64,000 bases of DNA from Colwellia demingiae (GCF_007954275.1 NZ_VOLT01000002.1:124001-188000); one strand, 5' to 3'. Positions 17,590 through 27,238 are shown, counted from the first letter of the stretch. Notes: generated by a model not told the origin, from the sequence alone. Made by a program: numbers and translations.

Positions 17590-19320
17590 ATGATAATATC
17601 AATCGCAACAATAAGAAAACACTTAGCTTTGCCAAAAACCTCTTGGCAAATATGCTTACTTGCCATTATTGGTGGAGCCGCTTCAGCTTTATTAGTGGTG
17701 CTATTTACCCTGACTATTGAAGAAATTCAACAGCTCTACTTAATTAAGCGCGACAACTATAACAGTTTAGATGAGGTAAGTCGTTTTCATTTACCTATCA
17801 TCGGCTCACTTATTATCCTCTTAATGGCTTGGCTCACTGGTTATAAATACATACGTACTGGCATCCCCTTTGTTCTGCACCGGTTAAAAGTAGCCCATGG
17901 TATTATCCCCTTTAAAAACACCTTAAATCAATTCTGGGGGAGTGCAGTAGCCTTAGCTTCTGGTTTTTCTGTCGGTCGTGAAGGCCCTGCAGTTCATCTT
18001 GGCGCAGCATGCAGTAGTTATTTAGGTAGTGCACTAAAACTCCCCCATAACAGTGTTCGTACTTTATGTGCTTGCGGTATAGCAGCAGGTATTGCAGCAA
18101 CATTTAATACCCCAATAGCCGCGGTTATTTTTGTTATGGAAGTGGTTATGCGGGAATATAAAGCTCATGTTTTTGTACCCGTAATGCTCGCTTCAATTGT
18201 TGGCTCTTTGATTACCCGCAGTGTTTTTGGCACCAGTCATAATTTTCAACACTTTAATACCGTAGCGCTTGAACACCAGCATTACTTCTCTTTAGTGTTA
18301 TTAGCGATAGTCTTAGGTATTTTAGCGGCTGCATTTAATAAGTATTTGGTTGTAATAATTAAAAAAAGTGTTAAATACCACATAGTACCACGCTTAATTC
18401 TTGCTGCGCTTATTACGGGTACGCTAGGTTATTTAGTACCTGGCGCTATGGGCACAGGCACAAGTGCAATTGATATTTCCTTAACTAACAATTTACCGTT
18501 AGGTTTTCTGTTCAGCTTACTTATCGCTAAATTATTAATGACAATGTTCGCACTAGGTTTAGGTATTCCTGGTGGCATTATTGGACCAACCATAAGTATT
18601 GGTGCTATTACTGGCGCTCTTGTTGGCGCTATTATTATACAAGTATTGCCCGGAGAACATGTAAGCAGTGACTTTATTTTAATGGGTATGGCTGGTTTTA
18701 TGGCTGCCAGTTTAAATGCTCCCCTTGCCACCTTGCTTGCAGTTGTTGAGCTATCAGGTCAACTTGAGCTGGTTGTGCCTGGTATGATTGTTATTACCAT
18801 TGCAAGCATAGTCTCGAGACAGCTTTGTAAAAATGAATCTATCTTCATCATGCAATTAGATGCGCAAAACTTGCTCTATCGCAAACCCCCTGTTGAAGAA
18901 TCATTGCAAAATATTGGCGCATTGGCGGTAATGAAAGATGATTTACTCATTTTAGACCAGGCAAGCCCTCGGACTATTATTGGGGAGCTCCTGCATAGTC
19001 ATGAGTCGCAATTAATCATTAACAAAGAACCTGCGAGTCAAACGGATGATCCAAATAATTATTATTGGGCGCAATTAGATGCAGAAGCATTTGACGATGA
19101 AAACGAAGGTGAAGATATTGAACATCATCTCGCTAAAAAATTAATACTGCACAAACTTATCCCACTGAGCCATCAAGTCACATTAGCAGAGGCTTATTTG
19201 GCACTGGTAGAGCAGAGGTCAGGGGCGGTTTATATTTACCATAAAGATATCAATGACTGTATTGGCTTGGTGACTTTTGAACAACTTAGAATTTATTTAT
19301 TAGAAGGAAAACTCAATTAA
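17590..19320 (+). CDS. CLC-family chloride channel/transporter with C-terminal CBS-like region
   Basis: With the ATG at 17590 it has 576 residues and about a dozen helical membrane segments. The first anion-site motif reads RTGIP instead of GSGIP. The gating-glutamate motif GREGPAVHLGA is intact, and the third motif reads GIPGGIIGPT. The last 130 residues are acidic and soluble, resembling a degenerate CBS pair. CLC proteins move Cl- (antiporters in ClcA). Its TAA overlaps the hemJ ATG by one base, so the two are translationally coupled. A TTG at 17551 is an alternative start. Confidence 0.9.
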   Translation: MIISIATIRKHLALPKTSWQICLLAIIGGAASALLVVLFTLTIEEIQQLYLIKRDNYNSLDEVSRFHLPIIGSLIILLMAWLTGYKYIRTGIPFVLHRLKVAHGIIPFKNTLNQFWGSAVALASGFSVGREGPAVHLGAACSSYLGSALKLPHNSVRTLCACGIAAGIAATFNTPIAAVIFVMEVVMREYKAHVFVPVMLASIVGSLITRSVFGTSHNFQHFNTVALEHQHYFSLVLLAIVLGILAAAFNKYLVVIIKKSVKYHIVPRLILAALITGTLGYLVPGAMGTGTSAIDISLTNNLPLGFLFSLLIAKLLMTMFALGLGIPGGIIGPTISIGAITGALVGAIIIQVLPGEHVSSDFILMGMAGFMAASLNAPLATLLAVVELSGQLELVVPGMIVITIASIVSRQLCKNESIFIMQLDAQNLLYRKPPVEESLQNIGALAVMKDDLLILDQASPRTIIGELLHSHESQLIINKEPASQTDDPNNYYWAQLDAEAFDDENEGEDIEHHLAKKLILHKLIPLSHQVTLAEAYLALVEQRSGAVYIYHKDINDCIGLVTFEQLRIYLLEGKLN

Positions 19321-19766
19321 TGAGCACGTTTTTAATCAACAATATCCTTTGGTTTAAAGCATTTCATGTCTTTTTCATGGTGGCTTGGTTTGCTGGTATA
19401 TTTTATTTACCGCGTTTATTTGTTAACCATGCCGAAACCAAATCTGATGAAGTCGCACAACAATTCAAAGGGATGGAAAAGCGTTTACTCTATTTTGTCA
19501 CTCCTTTTGCCATTTTCACGCTATTGTTCGGTGTAACAATAATATATGCCTACGGCTATGACTGGTTTGTTGCGTCAAAATGGCTACACATCAAATTAAG
19601 CTTAGTCATAGTGCTCTTTGTTTATCATGGTTATTGCTTCAAATTAGTCAGTACCTTTGCACAGAATAAAAACAGACGCTCAGGGCGCTTCTATCGAATA
19701 TTCAATGAAATCCCCGTTCTCATTTTGTTGGCTGTTATTATTTTAGCTTACGTTAAGCCAATGTAA
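19320..19766 (+). CDS. hemJ: Protoporphyrinogen IX oxidase HemJ
   Basis: This 148-residue inner-membrane protein has four hydrophobic segments and matches HemJ (formerly UPF0093). The conserved N-terminal histidine is in KAFHVFFMVAWFAGIFYLPR, and the KWLHIKL segment supplies the second histidine region. HemJ oxidises protoporphyrinogen IX to protoporphyrin IX in bacteria lacking HemG/HemY. It starts on the last base of the CLC gene. Another haem-pathway gene, hemL, lies about 4 kb downstream. Confidence 0.92.
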   Translation: MSTFLINNILWFKAFHVFFMVAWFAGIFYLPRLFVNHAETKSDEVAQQFKGMEKRLLYFVTPFAIFTLLFGVTIIYAYGYDWFVASKWLHIKLSLVIVLFVYHGYCFKLVSTFAQNKNRRSGRFYRIFNEIPVLILLAVIILAYVKPM

Positions 19767-19804
19767 TTATAGATTTTTTAAGAATTGTAAAGGTAAGATA
19801 ACTT

Positions 19805-20155
19805 ATGTGGTACTTATATCTGGGTTACGTAGCAATACAGTTTTATGCTATTGCTGATGTTTTCTCAAGAAACGCCCTTGCAGCAAGTGCGGTGATTTTT
19901 TCAATAGCAGTATTTTTTATCTGGTCCCTTATTCCCATGTTGGGTTATGTTTTAGCTAAAGCTTTAGGGGCAAAAGGATATGCAAAAAGATTTCCTTTGC
20001 TTCTTTGTGGTGTGATCATAGCACTGAGTGAAAATGCTTTAACTTACTTTAATTTAATCGCAGAAAAGCAATATAATATTGGTACCGCCATAGTGTTTAT
20101 ACTGTGCTTTGTTATAGCCTATCTCCCCTTGAACAAGCAAGAAGCTGTAAGCTAG
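19805..20155 (+). CDS. Small predicted inner-membrane protein, function unknown
   Basis: 116 residues with three to four hydrophobic segments (for example AASAVIFSIAVFFIWSLIPMLGYVL near residues 27-52, and the last near 93-108). I do not recognise a family. It begins 38 bases after hemJ on the same strand, so it is probably part of the same transcript. A conserved-looking glutamate (ALSENALTYF) lies in a membrane-proximal position. Confidence 0.7.
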   Translation: MWYLYLGYVAIQFYAIADVFSRNALAASAVIFSIAVFFIWSLIPMLGYVLAKALGAKGYAKRFPLLLCGVIIALSENALTYFNLIAEKQYNIGTAIVFILCFVIAYLPLNKQEAVS

Positions 20156-20283
20156 TAGCAAAGCATAACATCCTATTTGAAGACTTCATTTTTCGAGCTT
20201 TACCGTTATAATCAAGATATGATGATTTGTCACATTGTTAACAAATCATTGATATTCTGTTTACTGTATTGAGAAACATCCTA

Positions 20284-22398
20284 ATGAAGTACTTTTTATT
20301 CGCAGTGTTAGCGATTTCAACCTTATTGTCATCTGCAAACGCAATCAATCAACCTCCCTTGCTTATAGCAAAGCCTAAAATTGTTGGCGGCGAACTTGCT
20401 ACTCAAAGTGCTTGGCCTTGGATGTCAGCATTAGTTTTTACCTATAGTGATGTCGATAGCTCTTTAAACGTTGCTGGCACTCAATACCAGAGTGAACCGT
20501 TTTCATATTCTCCTTCAGGTCAAGCTAGTGCCACTATGGTTGATTGTGGAATTGGTGAAGGTTTATGTAATTTAGCTGAAAATAAAATATGTTTAATTGC
20601 CCGTGGTGAAATAGACTTTTCGGTGAAAGTTGATAATTGCCAAGCTGCAGGTGGTATAGGTGCGATTATCTATAACAATATTGCAGGGGTTATCAGTGGC
20701 ACCTTAGGAGAAGGTTTTATTGGCAACATTCCGGTAATTGCCATTAGCCAAGATGACGGAGCAATTTTACTCAACGAACTCGACAGTATTGCAACAATTA
20801 ATCTATCGGTAAAACAAGATCTTGCGCAAAGCGCTAGCTGTGGAGCAAGCTTTATCGGAGAGAAGTGGGTACTTACCGCTGCTCACTGTGTTGAAGGTGC
20901 CAATATTGAATTTTTAAAAGTTAATATTGGCGAATATGATTTAAGTAATGGCGCGAGTAAGGCTAAAGCTATCAAGCGTATTTATATCCATCCCGAGTAC
21001 GAAGAAGGCAGTGCATTTAATAATGATATCGCACTGATTGAGTTAGTGGAATCGAGTGACCAAACTGCGGTTAAACTACTCGATTACAATACCAGCAAAC
21101 AATTAGCGATTGCTAATAGTCCCGCAACAGTTATCGGCTGGGGGAACGTAAATGCTTACGGTCCAAATGACGAACCTCCTATAAATAGTCAACCCAATCA
21201 ATTACGCCAAGTTGAGCTTTATTTATTAAGCAATGAAGAATGCAAAGACCAATTAGCCCAAGCTTATAGCGATTTAAATGATACCACTTATTCTTCAAAT
21301 CAAGTGGGTATTACCAATAACATGATTTGTGCTGCATTTTCAGGTGGCGTTCAAAAAGGCTCATGTCAAGGTGATAGTGGAGGACCTTTATTAGTAAATA
21401 CCAATGAAGGTTGGCAACAAATAGGTATCGTTAGCTTTGGTGTTGGTTGTGCTAATGAAGCTTTCCCAGATGTTTATGCCCGCATAGGAAGTTTTACTAC
21501 TTGGATTAATAACATCACCCAAGGCATTGCTATTGAGTCAAGTTATGACTTTGCTTTAACGCCACAAAATAAAGCACAAACAACACAACTAACCGTCACC
21601 AATAATACTAATCTGATCGCTAATTTAAGCTTCACGCTATTAACTGATAACATAAACAGCAATGGCTTTAGTTTGAATACCAGTAATTGCATCCAATTAG
21701 CAGCAAAACAAAGTTGTCAAATTCAAGTTGATTTTGATGCCAAAATCCTAGGAAAGCATAAAGTACGGATTGTCATCAATAGCAATGATGTAAATATTCC
21801 AACGAGCCAAAGTTATATAAGTGCTGAAGCAGTTGCCTCCAATAGTGATATCAATACTCAGCTATCAAATGGCTCATCAGAATTACTCTGGTTTAGTGGT
21901 GGTGACCAACCATGGCTGCTCGATAATACCGAACCAGCAATTATGAGTGGTGCCATTGGAGATAATCAACAAAGCGCTGTTTTACTAACATTTTCTGGTG
22001 CTGGCACCTTATCATTTGATTGGTCTGTTTCTTCTGAAGAAAATACCGATAGCCCTGATGAGCCCTTTGGTGTCTTATACTTAATTATTGATGATAAACA
22101 AATCAACTTGATATCAGGAGAGGTTGCTTACACTAAGGTAACTATCGATGATTTAGCCGTAGGGGAACATCAAGTAACTTGGTTATATAAGAAAGATGGT
22201 GGTACAAGTGAAGGAACCGACAAAGCTTCTTTAAAAAATGTTATTTTCACTCCGACAATTACAACGCTTCCAGCCCCCCCCCCTTCTCCGTCTGCAACTC
22301 TGCCTCCAAGTACAACAGACAGTAAGTCGAGTGGTGGCAGTGTATATTTGATTTTGTTCCTGCTTATCTTATTAACAGCTAGACCTCAGCTAATATAA
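20284..22398 (+). CDS. Secreted trypsin-like serine protease with inserted PA domain and GlyGly-CTERM sorting signal
   Basis: With the ATG at 20284 it has 704 residues. A signal peptide (about 1-20, ending ANA) precedes the S1 N-terminus IVGG (33-36). A PA-type domain (about 55-185) is inserted before the catalytic His201 (LTAAHC); Asp248 (NNDIAL) and Ser365 (GDSGGP) complete the triad. Two beta-rich C-terminal regions follow, then a Pro/Ser linker and a GlyGly-CTERM tail (SSGGSVYLILFLLILLTARP) of the kind processed by rhombosortase after type II secretion. A run of ten C at 22274-22283 lies in the linker. A TTG at 20269 is a less likely start. Confidence 0.9.
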   Translation: MKYFLFAVLAISTLLSSANAINQPPLLIAKPKIVGGELATQSAWPWMSALVFTYSDVDSSLNVAGTQYQSEPFSYSPSGQASATMVDCGIGEGLCNLAENKICLIARGEIDFSVKVDNCQAAGGIGAIIYNNIAGVISGTLGEGFIGNIPVIAISQDDGAILLNELDSIATINLSVKQDLAQSASCGASFIGEKWVLTAAHCVEGANIEFLKVNIGEYDLSNGASKAKAIKRIYIHPEYEEGSAFNNDIALIELVESSDQTAVKLLDYNTSKQLAIANSPATVIGWGNVNAYGPNDEPPINSQPNQLRQVELYLLSNEECKDQLAQAYSDLNDTTYSSNQVGITNNMICAAFSGGVQKGSCQGDSGGPLLVNTNEGWQQIGIVSFGVGCANEAFPDVYARIGSFTTWINNITQGIAIESSYDFALTPQNKAQTTQLTVTNNTNLIANLSFTLLTDNINSNGFSLNTSNCIQLAAKQSCQIQVDFDAKILGKHKVRIVINSNDVNIPTSQSYISAEAVASNSDINTQLSNGSSELLWFSGGDQPWLLDNTEPAIMSGAIGDNQQSAVLLTFSGAGTLSFDWSVSSEENTDSPDEPFGVLYLIIDDKQINLISGEVAYTKVTIDDLAVGEHQVTWLYKKDGGTSEGTDKASLKNVIFTPTITTLPAPPPSPSATLPPSTTDSKSSGGSVYLILFLLILLTARPQLI

Positions 22399-22414
22399 AC
22401 TTTAGCTCTCAACT

Positions 22415-22447
22415 AAAAAGGCAGCATTATCTGTCTTTTTTTATTTT
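22415..22447 (+). terminator. Rho-independent terminator after the protease gene
   Basis: AAAAAGGCAG pairs with CTGTCTTTTT (one G-T wobble) across a CATTAT loop, followed by more T. It starts 16 bases after the stop codon. Confidence 0.85.
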
Positions 22448-22590
22448 TACCTTATCATCTTTGCCGGCAGGTAAAATCCTCTTTAGCATTTGCAAGTAGC
22501 TGTATTATAAATGCTACCGATTAAGAAGCATGCTTCAGAGGGCTTAAACTATTTCAATTCATGGTGCTGTGATGCAGTGATGTTGATTTC

Positions 22591-22626
22591 TACTGAAATC
22601 CTGCCCTTTGAATGGTAACGGGTATA
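22591..22626. repeat. Relic of a family 1 right end
   Basis: The stretch ACTGAAATCCTGCCCTTTG and then AATGGTAACGGGTATA resembles the right end of family 1 (GCTGAATC, TGC, TTCAAGTGG, AACGGGTATA) with several substitutions. No matching left end was found. It lies 48 bases before pyrB, in the 275-base gap after the protease, which otherwise holds only the terminator. Confidence 0.45.
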
Positions 22627-22673
22627 TGCTATATTCTTGGCAAATTTGTCCCCTTTCAATGTAATAAATCAAG

Positions 22674-23687
22674 ATGATGAAATTCCAAGGTAACCATATT
22701 CTCTCGGTATCACAATTTGACCGTGAAGCTATCGCAAAGATCCTGCAAGTTTCTGCGCAAATGGCGCCTTATGCGTCTCGAAAAAAACGTTGTCATGTGC
22801 TTGATGGCGCCATATTAAGTAATTTATTTTTTGAACCCAGTACTCGAACTCGAGTTAGTTTTGGTACGGCTTTTAATTTGCTGGGCGGTTTTGTACGCGA
22901 AACTGTTGGCCAAGAAAACTCTTCATTAAGTAAGGGTGAATCTTTATTTGATACTGCCCAAGTGATCAGTGGTTACTCTGATGTCATTGCTATGCGTCAT
23001 CCACAAATGCACTCGGTAGAGCAGTTTGCTCAAGGTAGTTCAGTCCCTGTTATCAACGGTGGCGATGGTGCGAATGAACACCCCACTCAGGCACTACTTG
23101 ACCTATTTACTATTCAGTCTGAAATGATGCATTTTAACAAAGGTTTAGATGATTTAAATATTGTTTTAATGGGCGACTTAAAACATGGTCGTACCGTACA
23201 CTCATTATCAAAATTACTCAGCCTCTATGAGAATGTAAAAGTTACTATGGTTGCGCCAAAAGCATTACAAATGCCTGATAGTGTTATTTCAACATTAAGC
23301 GACGCTGGTCATGAAGTTGTTTTGACTGAGACTATGGCGGGTAATTTATCTGCTGATGTAATTTATCAAACAAGAATTCAGCAAGAACGCTTTGCCAGCA
23401 AAGATGAAGCAGAGTTATATCGCGGACATTTCAGTTTAAATAAGAGTGTTTACCAAAAATATTGTCAAGAAAACACGGTAATTATGCACCCTTTACCACG
23501 CGACTCTCGCCCCGAAGCTAATGAACTTGATACCGATCTTAATGACTTAGACAACCTAGCTATTTTTAGGCAAGCACAAAATGGTGTTTTAGTGCGAATG
23601 GCATTATTTGCCTTAACGTTAGGTGTTGAAGATCAATTAACCGATTATGAAAAACCAGTAAACTGGTTCACAAATAAAAACGCCTAG
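22674..23687 (+). CDS. pyrB: Aspartate carbamoyltransferase, catalytic chain
   Basis: This enzyme condenses carbamoyl phosphate with aspartate, the first committed step of pyrimidine synthesis. The carbamoyl-phosphate motif FFEPSTRTRVSF (residues about 53-64), HPTQALLDL and the C-terminal HPLPRD are present. At 337 residues it is longer than E. coli PyrB (311), with an extra C-terminal stretch. No pyrI regulatory gene follows; hemL comes next after 38 bases. Tandem ATG codons at 22674 and 22677 leave the exact start open. Confidence 0.94.
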   Translation: MMKFQGNHILSVSQFDREAIAKILQVSAQMAPYASRKKRCHVLDGAILSNLFFEPSTRTRVSFGTAFNLLGGFVRETVGQENSSLSKGESLFDTAQVISGYSDVIAMRHPQMHSVEQFAQGSSVPVINGGDGANEHPTQALLDLFTIQSEMMHFNKGLDDLNIVLMGDLKHGRTVHSLSKLLSLYENVKVTMVAPKALQMPDSVISTLSDAGHEVVLTETMAGNLSADVIYQTRIQQERFASKDEAELYRGHFSLNKSVYQKYCQENTVIMHPLPRDSRPEANELDTDLNDLDNLAIFRQAQNGVLVRMALFALTLGVEDQLTDYEKPVNWFTNKNA

Positions 23688-23725
23688 TGGCAATATTTTA
23701 GTAACGACTTTTAGAAGAAACAATT

Positions 23726-25009
23726 ATGAATAAATCAGAACAGTTATTTGAACAAGCTCAAAAGATTATCCCTGGTGGCGTTAACTCTCCAGTACGTGCT
23801 TTCAATGGTGTTGGTGGTACTCCTTGCTTTATAAAACGTGCTCAAGGCGCTTATATTTATGACGCTGATGATAAAGCTTACATCGACTATGTTGGCTCTT
23901 GGGGTCCTATGATTTTAGGCCATAACCATCCAGCAATTCTTGAAGCTGTTATTACTACCGCTAAAAATGGTTTAAGTTTTGGTGCACCAACTGAAATTGA
24001 AATTACCATGGCTGAAAAGGTACGTGAGTTAGTACCATCAATGGAATCTTTACGCATGGTTAGCTCTGGTACTGAAGCTACTATGAGTGCTATACGTTTA
24101 GCGCGTGGTTATACTGGCCGCGATAAGATATTAAAATTTGAAGGTTGTTACCACGGTCATGCCGACGCATTATTAGTGAAAGCGGGCTCTGGTGCATTAA
24201 CATTGGGCGTACCAAATTCACCGGGTATTCCTGAAGATTTTGCTAAACATACCCTTACTGTTAGCTTCAACAATATCGAAGAAGTGAAAGAAATCTTCGC
24301 AAAATATGCCGATGAAATAGCCTGTATTATCGTGGAACCTGTTGCAGGTAACATGAATTGCATCCCTCCTGTTGAAGGGTTTCTTGAAGGTTTACGTAAA
24401 GTATGTGACCAATACAGCAGCGTATTAATTTTTGATGAAGTAATGACTGGTTTTCGTGTTGCACTAGGTGGCGCTCAAGCACTCTATAATATTAAGCCTG
24501 ACTTAACGACTTTAGGTAAAGTCATTGGTGGCGGTATGCCTGTTGGCGCGTTCGGTGGCAAACAAGAGATAATGGATTATATAGCTCCTGTTGGTCCTGT
24601 TTATCAAGCAGGTACTTTATCAGGTAACCCAATTGCTATGGCCGCAGGTTTAGCTTCATTGACTGAATTAGCTCAAGGAAATAAACACCAACAACTTTCT
24701 TCTGCGACAGAAAAGCTAGCCATGGGCTTAAAAGCCGCAGCTGAACGTAATGGCGTTAGTTTAAGTGTTAACTATGTTGGCGCCATGTTTGGATTTTTCT
24801 TTACTGAAGATAAAAACCCTATTACTACCTATGAGCAAGCGACCCAATGTGATGGAGAAATGTTCAAGCGCTTCTTCCACTTAATGCTTGATGAAGGCGT
24901 ATATTTAGCACCATCATCTTATGAAACTGGCTTTTTATCTACATCACATACCGATGACATTATTGAAAAAACGTTAGTTGCTGCCGATAAATGTTTCGCT
25001 CAGTTGTAA
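23726..25009 (+). CDS. hemL: Glutamate-1-semialdehyde 2,1-aminomutase
   Basis: HemL converts glutamate-1-semialdehyde to 5-aminolevulinate, the C5-pathway entry to haem. The protein has 427 residues. [11 protein letters not shown] near the N-terminus, [29 protein letters not shown] and the PLP-lysine motif [16 protein letters not shown] are all present. An AGAAG ribosome site precedes the ATG. It could be co-transcribed with pyrB (38-base gap) and is closed by a strong terminator. Confidence 0.97.
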   Translation: MNKSEQLFEQAQKIIPGGVNSPVRAFNGVGGTPCFIKRAQGAYIYDADDKAYIDYVGSWGPMILGHNHPAILEAVITTAKNGLSFGAPTEIEITMAEKVRELVPSMESLRMVSSGTEATMSAIRLARGYTGRDKILKFEGCYHGHADALLVKAGSGALTLGVPNSPGIPEDFAKHTLTVSFNNIEEVKEIFAKYADEIACIIVEPVAGNMNCIPPVEGFLEGLRKVCDQYSSVLIFDEVMTGFRVALGGAQALYNIKPDLTTLGKVIGGGMPVGAFGGKQEIMDYIAPVGPVYQAGTLSGNPIAMAAGLASLTELAQGNKHQQLSSATEKLAMGLKAAAERNGVSLSVNYVGAMFGFFFTEDKNPITTYEQATQCDGEMFKRFFHLMLDEGVYLAPSSYETGFLSTSHTDDIIEKTLVAADKCFAQL

Positions 25010-25046
25010 CAAGATCACGATAGACATTAATCGATAGTCTATAAAT

Positions 25047-25085
25047 AAAAAAACGCTGCCTTTAGTAATACTGGCAGCGTTTTTT
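25047..25085 (+). terminator. Rho-independent terminator after hemL
   Basis: The stem AAAAAACGCTGCC/GGCAGCGTTTTTT has a 12-base loop and ends in a T run, 37 bases after the hemL stop. Confidence 0.9.
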
Positions 25086-25136
25086 ATGTCTTTATCTCAA
25101 AGCTATTTGTACAAGAGAGTGTTCAATATTGAGTTA

Positions 25137-25293
25137 TACCAATTAAATTAATTAATGGAGCAAATTTTAATGAGAATATATTTTCAAGAACAAGGCGCTT
25201 GATTGAGTAATAGCTGGCTATTGGGATTGAAAGCAACGATGTTATTGGATATTTAGACCATTTAAAAAGATCACTTAGTTAATTTGGTTGGTA
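25137..25293. repeat. Family 3 element, copy 1 (157 bp)
   Basis: The imperfect 19-bp terminal inverted repeats begin TACCAATTAAATTAATTAA on the left and, in reverse complement on the right, TACCAACCAAATTAACTAA. The interior is about 85-90% identical by eye to 55358-55514, which has exactly the same length and orientation. A small internal hairpin AATAGC/GCTATT is kept. It lies between hemL and the minus-strand small gene ending at 25309. No coding frame. Confidence 0.85.
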
Positions 25294-25308
25294 TTTTTTA
25301 GCCAAAAA

Positions 25309-25710
25309 TTAGTTATTCAATGCTTCACTATTCAACTCACCTTGTAACCAATCTAAGCCTTCCTGCCAGCCTAAATTTAGACCATCAAATACTTTCAAAT
25401 TCCAACCATCACGTTCACGTATCGCACTAATTTTCCCTACCGATGTTTTGCTTTCGTTATCATAAGTAACTACAGCAATCGCCGCTAAGTTGTCATGCGA
25501 AGCCATACTAACCTTAGCTTCAAATGAAAAATCATATTGATTTATTTTATTAATCAGAAGAGCAAAATTATTTGAAAATATGTTAGTCAAAAAATCATCG
25601 TACTCTTCAGACATTTCTAGAGATATGACAACATCTTGACCGACAATAACTTCGGCAATATGCTCATTTAAAACATTAACTTTTGCAAAACTAAGTTGGT
25701 ATTTCTGCAT
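25309..25710 (-). CDS. Hypothetical protein, 133 residues
   Basis: I recognise no family. The ATG at 25710 follows a good ribosome site (AGGACG) and gives a soluble, acidic protein of mixed alpha/beta composition without signal peptide or membrane segment. The frame stays open upstream to 25776. It lies downstream of moeA on the same strand (106-base gap), so it may be read from the moeA transcript, but nothing in it suggests a cofactor role. Confidence 0.6.
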   Translation of the reverse strand: MQKYQLSFAKVNVLNEHIAEVIVGQDVVISLEMSEEYDDFLTNIFSNNFALLINKINQYDFSFEAKVSMASHDNLAAIAVVTYDNESKTSVGKISAIRERDGWNLKVFDGLNLGWQEGLDWLQGELNSEALNN

Positions 25711-25816
25711 AACGTCCTGCCCACATGTTTTTGTACTTAGAACAACAATACTAGACCTATATTTTAAACTTAACAAACATGTGTTTGAATCTTATTCTCT
25801 GTTTCTATCTATAAAC

Positions 25817-27049
25817 TTAAAGGTAGTGGTCAAATAACTGTACATTCACCATTTCACCCGCTTTTACCGCGCCTTGTTCGCTAGGTAAAACAATAAAGCA
25901 ATTAGCCCGTGCTAAGCTAGATAGGATACCTGATCCTTGCGCACCTGTTGAAGCAACAACATTTTCACCGGCTTCATTAATCGATAAAACACCCCGTTGA
26001 AAATCCAGTCGACCTGGTGATTTACGTAAGTCACTGCTACATTTCACTGATAAATTGGTACGCGTTAGAGGCTTCGCATTCTGCATTTTGGTTAAGGCTA
26101 CCAACGCTAATTGATGAAAGGTTACTAACGCTGAAACGGGGTTACCTGGAAGTCCGAAAAAGACACTGTTAGCTAACTTTCCAAAGGCAAAGGGCTTACC
26201 TGGTTTCATCGCTATTTTCCAAAAGCCAATTTCACCTAAATCATCTAATACTGTTTTAGTATAATCCGCGTCTCCTACCGAAACACCGCCAGAAGAAATA
26301 ACCGCATCAGCCTGTTCATCTGCACTAACGAAGGCTGCTTTTATCGCCTCGAAGTCATCGGCAATAATACCAAAATCAATAATATCAACATGTAGTGTTT
26401 TAAGCATGGCGGCTAAAACAAAACTGTTAGACTCATAAATATCACCAGAGCGCAAAGCTTGACCCGGCAATTTAAGCTCATCACCCGTAGCGATTAAAGC
26501 CACTTTTAATTTTCGATAAACAACGACGTCAGCCACACCTAAAGAAGCAAGTACGCCAATATCAACCGCTGCTAATTTATGGCCAGAATAAAGCACCTGC
26601 TGGTCAATTTTAATATCTTCACCGGCATTTCGTACATGAGATCCAAACGTCTTTTCTTGTAAAAAGGTAATGTTCTCGCCATCAGCTTTGACATTTTCTT
26701 GCATCTCGACAGAGTCACAACAATCAGGCATTTTCGCTCCAGTCATAATTCGAATACATTCGCCAGGCTGACATGTTCCTTGAAATGGCGCTCCTGCCAT
26801 AGAACGTCCGATTTGGACCAGCGTTTTACTCTCCTTTAAACTTTCAATAGCAAAAGCATAACCATCCATTGCTGAGTTATCGTGTGGAGGCACATTCAAT
26901 GGACTAGCAATATCTTGCTCTAAAACATAGTGCATTGCTTGCTCTATGGGCAAGGTCAGGGTTTCAGTGATAGATGATACTTGCGATAGCATATTAGCTA
27001 CTGCTTGTTCAAAAGGTAAAAGCCCTGGGGCGGAGCAACAATCAGACAT
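25817..27049 (-). CDS. moeA: Molybdopterin molybdenumtransferase MoeA
   Basis: MoeA inserts molybdate into adenylylated molybdopterin. With the ATG at 27049 it has 410 residues. MoeA N-terminal features include PPHDNSAMDGYA, and the MoCF-like domain carries SGGVSVGDADYTK and the GLPGNPVSALVTF motif. Upstream codons to 27100 are open but not needed to match the family. It is transcribed divergently from moaA; the 434-base intergenic region holds a perfect FNR-type box and the Moco leader on the moaA side. Confidence 0.95.
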   Translation of the reverse strand: MSDCCSAPGLLPFEQAVANMLSQVSSITETLTLPIEQAMHYVLEQDIASPLNVPPHDNSAMDGYAFAIESLKESKTLVQIGRSMAGAPFQGTCQPGECIRIMTGAKMPDCCDSVEMQENVKADGENITFLQEKTFGSHVRNAGEDIKIDQQVLYSGHKLAAVDIGVLASLGVADVVVYRKLKVALIATGDELKLPGQALRSGDIYESNSFVLAAMLKTLHVDIIDFGIIADDFEAIKAAFVSADEQADAVISSGGVSVGDADYTKTVLDDLGEIGFWKIAMKPGKPFAFGKLANSVFFGLPGNPVSALVTFHQLALVALTKMQNAKPLTRTNLSVKCSSDLRKSPGRLDFQRGVLSINEAGENVVASTGAQGSGILSSLARANCFIVLPSEQGAVKAGEMVNVQLFDHYL

Positions 27050-27224
27050 AAAAAACTCGCTTAATTTGATATTACAATGACTTAATACGATAAATTTCAC
27101 TCTGAACTAGATGGGTTTTCAAGCTTGTTTAGAGGAAGATTAGTAAAGTCATTATAGATAAATTCGATAACGATAGTATCGCTTAATTACTGATTAAATT
27201 AATAGTGATTTAACTGCTCGTTTA

Positions 27225-27238
27225 TTGATTATAATCAA
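27225..27238. promoter_or_regulatory. FNR/CRP-family binding site (perfect FNR consensus)
   Basis: TTGAT-TATA-ATCAA matches the FNR consensus TTGAT-N4-ATCAA exactly and sits inside an 18-bp perfect palindrome (27223-27240). It lies about 100 bases upstream of the Moco leader. Candidate -10 boxes TACAAT (27274-27279) and TATACT (27285-27290) would place it at a class I or class II activator distance. E. coli moaABCDE is known to be FNR-activated. It might also act on divergent moeA. Confidence 0.7.
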
